Origin: a virus
Virus record (IMG/VR): IMGVR_UViG_3300030109_000245
Location: 1 to 31,850 of that record
DNA length: 31,850 bases
Direction: 5' to 3' (one strand)
Shown: piece after piece, positions 9,201 through 15,142 of the stretch
Layout of the letters: the number at the start of each line of letters is the position of its first letter
How positions within the stretch are numbered: position 1 is the stretch's first letter
Made by a program: the position numbers and the translations under genes
The notes under the pieces: generated by a model
Seen by the model: only the letters and a program-made list of their open reading frames with translations
The model's database searches: none
Told to the model about the DNA's origin: nothing

Positions 9201-10267
9201 CATTTGTAGATTTAACTTTTTCAGACCCTAATGCTCCAGTTTTAAATGTTTTTAATGCTTTTACAAATGAAATATTTGACCCTGAATCTTCGTTAGATTC
9301 TATAGATAATAAAATAGCTAATGCAAGTATGGAGTCTTTAAAAACATTTTTAGCTCCTTTTACTGACCAGCCTTTATTTACTGATAGATTAGGGAGAGCA
9401 CTACTTCTTGGTGAAGATGAAAATGGCAATCCTATTGAAGGAACTAATCCACAACAAAGTGGTATGCAAAATTTTTTAGCGACATCAAAATATGTAGGAG
9501 AAGTTTTATTACCAAGATTTTTAAAAGAGGGAGCTGAATATACTAGAGAGTTACAAGAAGGAGAATTATCTGGGGAGGAATTTGTAGAAGAATTTGTAGG
9601 TAAATTAACAGGTTTAAATTATACTTCAGTTAATACAGAAAATTTAAAAACAAATTTATTTTTTAAAGTAAAAGATTTTAATACAAACTATAAAGATACT
9701 AAAGATTTATTAAATGAATATAAAGTAGAAACTATTGAAGAAGCTTTAGAAAATTATTTAATAGCTAATAGAGCTTATTACAGAGACTATGTAACTTTAA
9801 ATAGAGCAATTAGAGGAGCTAGAATTTTAGGTATTAGGAATGATGATATTAAAGAAGCTGTAAAAAAAGTAAGTGGTGAAGGACTAGGAGTGGTAGAAAA
9901 AAATGGATTATCTTCTTATGATAATAATTTTCAACCTATTAGATTAACTGAAAAAGAATTAATAAATTTATATAACTCAGCAGACTATACTGGTGTAAGT
10001 TTTAATGAGTTTAAAAGTAGTTACAAAAAGTTATATAATCAATTAAGTATATTACCTTTATTACAATATGAAGATGATTTAAATGAAAAAGAAAAAGAAG
10101 TAATAAAAATATTAAAAAGACCTAAAAAATTTACAAGACAACAAAAAGTTGAAGGTGGCTTAGTATCAGGACCAGAAGTTTCTGACACTAAAGAAGACCC
10201 AGCAGACAGAGTTGACCCTTTTACAGGAGAACCTTATAAAGCTCAAATGGAGGAGTTAGGATTATGA
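6209..10267 (+). CDS. Very large internal virion protein (T7 gp16-like by size and position)
   Basis: 1352 residues, close to the about 1318 of T7 gp16. It is mostly helical, with no signal peptide. A moderately hydrophobic, Gly-rich central segment lies at about residues 707-755 (VKGVGQAVATVYSFTTHARN onward). The C-terminus holds GLVSGPEVSDTKEDPADRV and DPFTGEPYKAQMEELGL; I recall the KEDPADRV/TGEPY tail on large proteins of many marine podovirus-like phages. I did not find a lysozyme-like active site in it. The stop overlaps the lysozyme ATG (ATGA). A role in DNA ejection across the cell envelope is inferred from family analogy and position. Confidence 0.65.
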   Translation: MSSLYEKYKYENNLKSVNDLEELRRLYNNNPTYKKEFGFAEFVDIATKNSSEPLSSEIKNIVSPEIKPDPLEADPNFYKKQFKPTYQDWIGDNMPLKNYRKTVGGIANELFTGGAKLVSEAALKLNTYGQRETLEKIAKDKNISYSELVNQIEKDSNKRIDKGSATLLRPVVGADIYDGDTIQQPEGIIGTGAVTIAPFVSVFRRARNLFGTRADDALKRTGKKADTKKLLTAKKIELGKDLAAAEISSQVLFADDPEVFMVAKYINENIENTVLDDSFVGDFFEYLDADENSSSTQRRLTLLLDGAVFTGIIGGGLKTVSLTKDKLAEVLKRIKSNSELKEGFKRMLAPLKEKLEPFTPNKIKDKVDDDVFVDIPLEGRGIKREATRILNGVRKLRRKYFTSRGYYNSEMHNIILDGELAKAGFEKQAKNLLDDLTYQSKQLVKEGEFNGSQVTKMLEDYLSGNIKLKELPEGLQSVALRTRDTIDDLSNLLLEQKNIPEDLKFVIRSNIGKYLRRSYEYFENPSYKPSQDVIDGAVESIAEKLAGRSIQTSLFDDTAKLSIDKYRDEAKEIVEGLLGDRKNMDFYLDKVYGFKKADILFQTRKEIDEPLRKFFGQRETEDIGKTVFTTIETLGKYLSDAKMYDDLYTKGKGKWFFEETTDAVTRTRTSGVIQGKQFGALDGMRTTKQIAKFFEKTSTGTFERLLSPLLAVKGVGQAVATVYSFTTHARNTIGGGIIMAQNGLNPFDKETRNAFKTLTNELYTRTPNKNKALEDLYIKYQNLGIVNQNVRIGEFKKLINENITDANWVKKLDRAFAGQAYGGAKKLFNKVTDTFNKTYVAEDDIWRIASFQKELNVLKKAFPNRSIDELEREAATIIRNTFPTYNLVPLGARELRKVPVFGNFYSFFAERWRNNYHTLMRGMEEIRSGNPDLIERGYQRLASQMAVGYLGSEGVNRFTKYAFGVSDEEEQAIKDLALPPWSNNGTIGYKRDKFGNISFVDLTFSDPNAPVLNVFNAFTNEIFDPESSLDSIDNKIANASMESLKTFLAPFTDQPLFTDRLGRALLLGEDENGNPIEGTNPQQSGMQNFLATSKYVGEVLLPRFLKEGAEYTRELQEGELSGEEFVEEFVGKLTGLNYTSVNTENLKTNLFFKVKDFNTNYKDTKDLLNEYKVETIEEALENYLIANRAYYRDYVTLNRAIRGARILGIRNDDIKEAVKKVSGEGLGVVEKNGLSSYDNNFQPIRLTEKELINLYNSADYTGVSFNEFKSSYKKLYNQLSILPLLQYEDDLNEKEKEVIKILKRPKKFTRQQKVEGGLVSGPEVSDTKEDPADRVDPFTGEPYKAQMEELGL

Positions 10268-10719
10268 ACATAGAACAATGTAAAGCTGAAATAAAAAGAC
10301 ACGAAGGTGAAGTGTTAGAAATATATATGGATAGTTTAGGCTATAAAACTCTTGGTGTCGGACATCTATGCCAACCAGAAGACCCTGAATACAATTGGGA
10401 AGTTGGTACTGCTGTTCCTCAAGAAGTAGTAGATATGTATTATGAAAGTGATTTTAATAAACATTTAAAAGAAACTATGCATGTTATAGGCGAAGAAGAT
10501 TTTAAAAACTTACCAGAGATTATACAACGTGTTGTAGTTAATATGTGTTTTAATCTAGGTGGTACGAGATTTAGTAAATTTAAAAAGATGTTAGCAGCTT
10601 GTCGTACACATGACTGGGAAGAGATGGCTGTACAAATGGAAGACAGTCGTTGGTTTAGACAAGTAGGTAGACGTAGTGTTGAGTTACAAACTATGGTTAG
10701 AGAATGCTGCTCTACTTAG
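10264..10719 (+). CDS. Endolysin, T4 lysozyme-type (GH24 muramidase)
   Basis: 151 residues. The N-terminus carries the T4 lysozyme catalytic triad with native spacing: Glu14 in RHEGEVLEIYMDSLGYKT, Asp23, Thr29, followed by LGVGH. The Glu-to-Asp distance of 9 and Asp-to-Thr distance of 6 match E11, D20 and T26 of T4. FNLGGTRFSKFKKML and a Trp-containing SRWFRQVGRR segment match the C-terminal lobe. There is no signal peptide or SAR helix, so access to peptidoglycan would need a holin, and one is encoded two genes downstream. The start overlaps the previous stop by ATGA. It cleaves the cell wall at the end of infection. Confidence 0.93.
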   Translation: MNIEQCKAEIKRHEGEVLEIYMDSLGYKTLGVGHLCQPEDPEYNWEVGTAVPQEVVDMYYESDFNKHLKETMHVIGEEDFKNLPEIIQRVVVNMCFNLGGTRFSKFKKMLAACRTHDWEEMAVQMEDSRWFRQVGRRSVELQTMVRECCST

Positions 10720-10943
10720 AAACAGATTTAGACAGAGCATATAAGCTTGATTGTAAAGCTAGAGCCAAGTGTGATGAGCCTTGGGTAACTAGAGAACAGT
10801 TTAGAGGTTTATATGAAAGTTTAATCAGCTTACATTTACAAAAAGCTGAGAAGGAGAATATATTAGTAGATGATGTACCTGAATGGGTGCTAAGTTCTAT
10901 TGATGGTATGTTAGAGGGAACATTAACTTTAGAGAGAGAATAA
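10704..10943 (+). CDS. Small hypothetical protein in the lysis block
   Basis: 79 residues, overlapping the lysozyme 3' end by 16 bases and ending one base before the holin ATG. It is acidic (LETDLDRAYKLDCKARAK, later DDVPEWVLSSIDGMLEG), soluble and mainly helical, with two Cys residues near the N-terminus that do not form a metal motif. No family is recognised. Conserved spacing between endolysin and holin suggests co-translation and perhaps an accessory lysis role, but nothing in the sequence proves this. Confidence 0.6.
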   Translation: MLLYLETDLDRAYKLDCKARAKCDEPWVTREQFRGLYESLISLHLQKAEKENILVDDVPEWVLSSIDGMLEGTLTLERE

Positions 10944-10944
10944 T

Positions 10945-11415
10945 ATGAAAGATATGTTAAAAAATATAGTAGGTGCTGTAGCTCCAACATTAGGTACTGC
11001 TTTAGGTGGTCCTATGGGTGGTATGGCTGCTAATATGATAGCCGATGTTTTAGGTTGCCCTAACAATCCTAAAGCAATAGAAAAAGCTGTAGCTGAAGCA
11101 ACACCTGAACAAATGTTAGAACTTAAAAAAGCTGAGAATGACTTTGAAGTGCAAATGAAAGAGCTAGAAGTAGACGTATTTAAACTAGAAGTAGCTGATA
11201 CGCAAGATGCTAGAGGAAAATTTTCAAAAGACTGGACAGCTAGAATTATGGGTGTAGCCACAGTAGGTGGATTTTTAGCTTATATATTCTTAGTAACACT
11301 ACAACCACCAGAGCAAAATAGTGAGGCTTTGATAAACCTAGTGTTAGGTTATCTTGGTGGTTTAGCAAGTGCTGTTATTAGTTTTTACTTTGGGGCTTCA
11401 CATAAGCAAGACTGA
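10945..11415 (+). CDS. Holin, 3TM type (PF11351-like)
   Basis: 156 residues. A Gly/Ala-rich N-terminal hydrophobic segment (APTLGTALGGPMGGMAANMI, residues 13-32) contains the GGPMGGMAA signature I associate with the Holin_3TM family. A charged helical middle (about 45-92) leads to two C-terminal membrane helices, about 96-115 (ARIMGVATVGGFLAYIFL) and 126-148 (EALINLVLGYLGGLASAVISF). It lies next to the endolysin gene. The expected role is to permeabilise the inner membrane at a programmed time and release the signal-less lysozyme. The stop codon and the next ATG overlap (TGATGG). Confidence 0.8.
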   Translation: MKDMLKNIVGAVAPTLGTALGGPMGGMAANMIADVLGCPNNPKAIEKAVAEATPEQMLELKKAENDFEVQMKELEVDVFKLEVADTQDARGKFSKDWTARIMGVATVGGFLAYIFLVTLQPPEQNSEALINLVLGYLGGLASAVISFYFGASHKQD

Positions 11416-11765
11416 TGGAGTCGGCAGTAGCACTAATAACTGAATTAGGTTTTCCTATTGCAGCAGCTTTAGGACTAGGTATTTTTGTTTGGAAACTTAT
11501 CAATAGAATTATTGATGGTATGGAAACTAAACTAGATACTTTAGATGAAAAAGTACAGACTGCATTAGACACTATGGAAGAAAGGGTGTCAACTAAACTT
11601 GATAGTCAATATGGTATTATTGTGAGTTTAATTGATAGAGTAAGAGCATTGGACAATCAAAGTATTAGACAAGATGTATTGTTAAAGACTTTGGTAGGTG
11701 TCCCAAATTTAATTGATTTAGAAAAAATAGCAAAGGCAGAGAGAGATGACCAAAGAAAAGATTGA
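11415..11765 (+). CDS. Membrane-anchored coiled-coil protein, possible holin accessory
   Basis: 116 residues. One membrane segment lies at about 8-30 (ITELGFPIAAALGLGIFVW), followed by a long regular coiled coil with repeats such as METKLDTLDEKVQTALDTME and VSTKLDSQ. The C-terminus is charged. The layout resembles hemolysin XhlA-like or other holin-associated phage proteins, and a smaller protein of the same design is at 333-575. It begins in the stop of the holin gene and its 3' end overlaps csgF by 20 bases, so the lysis block runs directly into the curli cassette on one message. Confidence 0.6.
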   Translation: MESAVALITELGFPIAAALGLGIFVWKLINRIIDGMETKLDTLDEKVQTALDTMEERVSTKLDSQYGIIVSLIDRVRALDNQSIRQDVLLKTLVGVPNLIDLEKIAKAERDDQRKD

Positions 11766-12213
11766 GATGGCAACATTAGTAAGTATATTTTTATTAGCAT
11801 TATTTGCAGTAACAGATATAAAAGCTGATGAGATGGTACATCAATTTAAGAATCCCAGTTTTAGTGGGATAGGTACTTCTGCACATTATCTTACCATAGA
11901 GAATCAAGAGTTCTCAAGAAAGATGACTATCAAAGAAGAACTAAAAGCTATTCAAGAACAAATAGAAAGAGATAAAGAGAACACTACACTAGCAAGGTTT
12001 ATAAGAAACTTAGAGTCTAGAATATACGCACAGCTATCAAGACAGCTAGTAGAAAATTTATTTGGTGAGACTCCAAGTACAAGTGGCATATTAGAATTAG
12101 AAGGTAATACTATTGAGTATAGTATTGAAGATGGAATTATAACATTAAGGATTGTAGATGCAGATGGGAATGAAACAATTATTGAGTTGCCTATTGGCGA
12201 TTTCTCTTTTTAG
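11746..12213 (+). CDS. csgF: CsgF-like curli assembly protein
   Basis: 155 residues with a signal peptide (hydrophobic core TLVSIFLLALFAV, likely cleaved near DIKA-DE; Met8 is a possible alternative start). The mature N-terminus MVHQFKNPSFSG aligns with the MTFQFRNPNFGG start of E. coli CsgF, the segment that plugs into the CsgG pore. ESRIYAQLSRQLVENLFG matches the TQAIQSQILGGLLSN helix, and the C-terminal beta strands IEYSIEDGIITLRIVDADGNE match the E. coli C-terminal sheet. Length is close to the family's (138 in E. coli). In bacteria CsgF couples secretion through CsgG to fibre nucleation at the cell surface. It is directly followed by csgG. Finding it in a lysis-adjacent phage operon is unusual. 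Confidence 0.88.
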   Translation: MTKEKIEMATLVSIFLLALFAVTDIKADEMVHQFKNPSFSGIGTSAHYLTIENQEFSRKMTIKEELKAIQEQIERDKENTTLARFIRNLESRIYAQLSRQLVENLFGETPSTSGILELEGNTIEYSIEDGIITLRIVDADGNETIIELPIGDFSF

Positions 12214-13018
12214 TGGTTGTGCAGTATTAAGTAAAAACAACGATTTAGTTTTAACAAAAAAAATAGAACCTGCTAACGTATTAGATTTACAATCTACACA
12301 GTTAGCTGATTTACCTCCTGCAAAAATTAAACCAATTATAGCAGTATATGCTAACAGTTTTCAAGACTTAACAGGGCAAAGAAAAAGTAATAGTAGCTTT
12401 GCTTTATTTAGTACAGCAGTTACTCAAGCTCCAGAAGCATTGCTTATCAGAGCTTTAAAACATGCTGCTAATGGTGAATTTTTTAGAGTTGTCGAAAGGG
12501 TAGGGTTAGATAATCTTACCAAAGAACGACAACTAATCCGGTCAACTAGAGAGAACTTTGAGGAAGACTTAAAACTACAACCCTTACTATTTGCTGGTCT
12601 TATAGTACAAGGTGGAGTTATAAGTTATGATACAAACATTCAATCTGGTGGTATTGGGGCACGTTACTTAGGAATAGGTAACACGAAACAATACCGAGAA
12701 GACGTAGTAACTATATCATTGCGATTAGTTTCTGTGTCAACTGGTGAAATATTATTAGAGACTACGGTATCTAAAAATGTTTTATCAACAAGTGTGTCTC
12801 AAGATGTCTTCCGATTTATTGAAGCTGGTACTGAACTAGTAGAAATAGAAGGAGGCATCGCTGAGAACGAGGTTGGCTCTATTGCTTTGCAAAAGGTAAT
12901 AGAGACAGCAGTTTTTAATTTAATAGAAATAGGAATAGAGAGAGGGTATTGGGAATATGAAAATATTAAAATTATTGACCCTTGCAATGATGTTGAATGT
13001 ATCATTGTACGGGGCTGA
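12158..13018 (+). CDS. csgG: CsgG-like outer-membrane curli secretion channel lipoprotein
   Basis: 286 residues. It has a lipoprotein signal peptide with lipobox LFSGC (acylated Cys21). The start at 12158 is supported by TAAGGA six bases upstream and by the need for the signal peptide. Family signatures are strong: IAVYANSFQDLTGQRK, NFEEDLKLQPLLFAGLIVQG, and NIQSGGIGARYLGIGNTKQY followed by TISLRLVSVSTGEIL, which align almost residue for residue with E. coli CsgG (277 residues). CsgG forms a nonameric ungated channel in the outer membrane that exports curli subunits. Its first 56 bases overprint the end of csgF, and its last 62 bases overprint the start of the curlin-like gene. No CsgE-like gene is present. 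Confidence 0.93.
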   Translation: MQMGMKQLLSCLLAISLFSGCAVLSKNNDLVLTKKIEPANVLDLQSTQLADLPPAKIKPIIAVYANSFQDLTGQRKSNSSFALFSTAVTQAPEALLIRALKHAANGEFFRVVERVGLDNLTKERQLIRSTRENFEEDLKLQPLLFAGLIVQGGVISYDTNIQSGGIGARYLGIGNTKQYREDVVTISLRLVSVSTGEILLETTVSKNVLSTSVSQDVFRFIEAGTELVEIEGGIAENEVGSIALQKVIETAVFNLIEIGIERGYWEYENIKIIDPCNDVECIIVRG

Positions 13019-13670
13019 CAACGAAATATATATAGACCAATCAGGTGATACTGCTAATATAGACTTAGAGCAACTTGGTTCAGGCAACATTATAGGTGGG
13101 CTTGATTCTACTGCTGGAAGTTTAACTCCATTAGATTTGGATGGTAATACTTTGGATTTAATATTAAATCAAATAGGTGACAGTAATACATTTCTTGGTG
13201 ATATACTAGGAGATAATATTGTTGGTTACTTTAATTTTGATGGTAATTCAAATACATTTACTATTCAAGTTGACCCTACTAATACTTATGGTGCTGATGG
13301 TTCTAATCTAAATGTTCAAGCTACTGGTGACAGTAACACATTTAACTTGGATTTAGCTACAAATGCTATAGCAAGTAATACAGATTTAGATTGGATTATT
13401 AATGGTAGTAGTAATACTTTAACATTCGATATAGATGTTGATGGTGCTACTTCCTTTGTAGATATAGATGGAGATAGTAATACTGTAACTTATGATGGTG
13501 ATGGCTATGCTAATGGTTATTTTTATTTAGACCAAACAGGTAGTTTAAGAACCTTTAATATACAACAACAGAGTACTTTAGCAAGTGATTGGCTCAAGAT
13601 TATTTCAAATGGCGATTCTGGTACTGTTTGTGTTATCCAAGACGATGGTGGCACAGCAGTCGGATGCTAA
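12957..13670 (+). CDS. Curlin-like secreted repeat protein, probable CsgG substrate
   Basis: 237 residues with a clear signal peptide (MKILKLLTLAMMLNVSLYGA-DN). The mature start IYIDQSGDTANIDLEQLGSGN fits the curlin repeat pattern (I-x-Q-x-G-x-x-N, then Q-x-G-x-x-N). Further irregular repeats centre on GDSNTF or a similar motif: QIGDSNTFLG, DGNSNTFTIQ, TGDSNTFNLD, NGSSNTLTFD and DGDSNTVTYD, spaced about 25-50 residues. It is acidic, rich in Asn, Asp, Gly and Thr, and ends with two Cys (GTVCVIQDD, VGC). This fits an amyloid-type or beta-solenoid fibre subunit exported by the adjacent CsgG, equivalent to CsgA/CsgB. The classical strict Ser-Gln-Asn ladder is only partly kept, so amyloid formation is inferred. 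Confidence 0.75.
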   Translation: MKILKLLTLAMMLNVSLYGADNEIYIDQSGDTANIDLEQLGSGNIIGGLDSTAGSLTPLDLDGNTLDLILNQIGDSNTFLGDILGDNIVGYFNFDGNSNTFTIQVDPTNTYGADGSNLNVQATGDSNTFNLDLATNAIASNTDLDWIINGSSNTLTFDIDVDGATSFVDIDGDSNTVTYDGDGYANGYFYLDQTGSLRTFNIQQQSTLASDWLKIISNGDSGTVCVIQDDGGTAVGC

Positions 13671-14694
13671 TATTGGAAGCGTAACAGAATTTAAAGGAAC
13701 AGGCAGGATTGTAAGGGATAAACCTTATGATGCTGCCTTGTTTTTTGGTATTGAAAGTTATGATAATGTTGAGACTACTAACGGTAGGATTGGTATAACA
13801 TTTCTTAATGATACTAAGGTTAGATTAACAGAGCACTCACAGTTACTCATTGATGAGTTTATCTACGACCCTGACCCATCAAAGTCTAAGATGGCTTTGC
13901 AGTTTGCAAGTGGGACAGCAAGATTTATTACTGGTAAATTAAATACTATTAATAAAGAGAACATTGCTATTAGTACTCCAAGTGCTAACGTATCAATTCG
14001 TGGTACAGATTTTACAGTAACAGTAAATGAACTTGGTGAAAGTTTAATTATACTATTACCAAAAGATGATGGTACTCCAAGTGGTGAGATAATTGTTGCT
14101 ACTGCTGTAGGTGAGGTTATACTTAATCAACCCTATCAAGCTACTACAGTTTCTATGTTTGAAACTGAGCCTACTAAGCCTGTAATATTAGATATAACAC
14201 TTGAACTAATAGACAATATGTTGATTGTTAATCCACCAAAGGAGGATATAAATGTTACTGAGAAGAGTGTGTCAAGTAATAGTAGTAACTTACTTGATGT
14301 TGATTATCTTGAGTTTGAGGACTTGGATGTAGACTATCTAGCTAATGATGATTTAGAATTTACAGAGCTAGATATAAATTACCTTGACGTGAATTTTTTA
14401 GAGGACTTGCTTGACATCATACAGGATGTTAATGAGCTTGACCAGACTGAAACTTTACTTCAAGCTAGTTTAGATTTAAAAGGTACAACATTAGGGTTTG
14501 ACCCTGATACACAAATAAATACTTTTACTACAGATAATACTATAACTTTTATTAGAGCATTAGAAAATACAGTAAGAGTAGATTTAGATAAAAATAATGC
14601 TTATACTGTTATCTTAGTACAAAATGGTAAGAGCACACAGATTATAGTAAACGGTGGTAGCTCGTCAACCATAACAATAAAACAAAATGATTAG
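13585..14694 (+). CDS. Secreted FecR-domain protein with acidic decad repeats
   Basis: 369 residues from a GTG start; an ATG at 13609 is an alternative and no clear Shine-Dalgarno sequence decides. The signal peptide core is MAILVLFVLSKTMVA. Residues about 55-190 form a FecR domain (PF04773): GRIGITFLNDTKVRLTEHSQ, ALQFASGTARFITG and the hallmark ISTPSANVSIRGTDFTVTV. Residues 237-276 carry four 10-residue acidic units (LDVDYLEFED, LDVDYLANDD, LEFTELDINY, LDVNFLEDLL), followed by a beta-rich C-terminal domain. FecR-domain proteins of this type are usually periplasmic or surface proteins, often encoded next to CHASE2 cyclases, as here two genes downstream. This is not a sigma-factor regulator: no N-terminal anti-sigma region or TonB-system gene is present. 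Confidence 0.8.
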   Translation: MIGSRLFQMAILVLFVLSKTMVAQQSDANIGSVTEFKGTGRIVRDKPYDAALFFGIESYDNVETTNGRIGITFLNDTKVRLTEHSQLLIDEFIYDPDPSKSKMALQFASGTARFITGKLNTINKENIAISTPSANVSIRGTDFTVTVNELGESLIILLPKDDGTPSGEIIVATAVGEVILNQPYQATTVSMFETEPTKPVILDITLELIDNMLIVNPPKEDINVTEKSVSSNSSNLLDVDYLEFEDLDVDYLANDDLEFTELDINYLDVNFLEDLLDIIQDVNELDQTETLLQASLDLKGTTLGFDPDTQINTFTTDNTITFIRALENTVRVDLDKNNAYTVILVQNGKSTQIIVNGGSSSTITIKQND

Positions 14695-15142
14695 ATTATT
14701 ATTACTAGGATTACTATGTAGTCCATTATACGCAGAGTTAGATTTAACTTTACCACCTATTCCAGATGAAGAAATTGTAGAGTTAGAAAAAAAGTTTAGA
14801 GATAACTTTAATTTTATAGAAATAAAAGAACCTCCAACAAAACAGCAAAGAATTATTTATTGGACATTAAATGCTTTAGATGTTTACACAACTTATGAAG
14901 GATTAAAAAATCCTAATATAGCAGAAGCTAATCCTATAATAGGTAAAAGACCATCATTAGAAAAATTAGTAGTTCATAAAATTATATTTGCTGGATTGAT
15001 TGGAGAAAACTTAAACACTTATAGCTATACTCTTATAAATACAGCTTTAGGTATAGCAGTAGTAAGAAATATTTATATAATTAATACTACTTCTCCTTGT
15101 ACTATAAATTTTAATTTCGATGGCTCAAGAGTACCTTGTTAA
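14687..15142 (+). CDS. Exported DUF5658-like protein
   Basis: 151 residues with a short signal peptide (MIRLLLLGLLCSPLYA-EL). The region RIIYWTLNALDVYTTYEGL followed by EANPIIGKRPSLEKLVVHKI resembles the DUF5658 pattern (LD-TT---GL, then E-NP). Two hydrophobic segments, about residues 97-110 (KLVVHKIIFAGLIG) and 115-132, could lie in the inner membrane. Two Cys lie near the C-terminus. It overlaps the FecR gene by 8 bases and the cyclase by one base (TAATG), so it is tightly coupled to both. Its function is unknown. A membrane partner for the FecR protein or the cyclase is a guess from position. Confidence 0.6.
   Translation: MIRLLLLGLLCSPLYAELDLTLPPIPDEEIVELEKKFRDNFNFIEIKEPPTKQQRIIYWTLNALDVYTTYEGLKNPNIAEANPIIGKRPSLEKLVVHKIIFAGLIGENLNTYSYTLINTALGIAVVRNIYIINTTSPCTINFNFDGSRVPC

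Noticed and set aside
13585-14694. FecR protein as an iron-uptake anti-sigma regulator
   Set aside because: It is secreted, has no N-terminal anti-sigma segment, and no sigma factor or TonB receptor gene is nearby. Only the FecR fold is shared.
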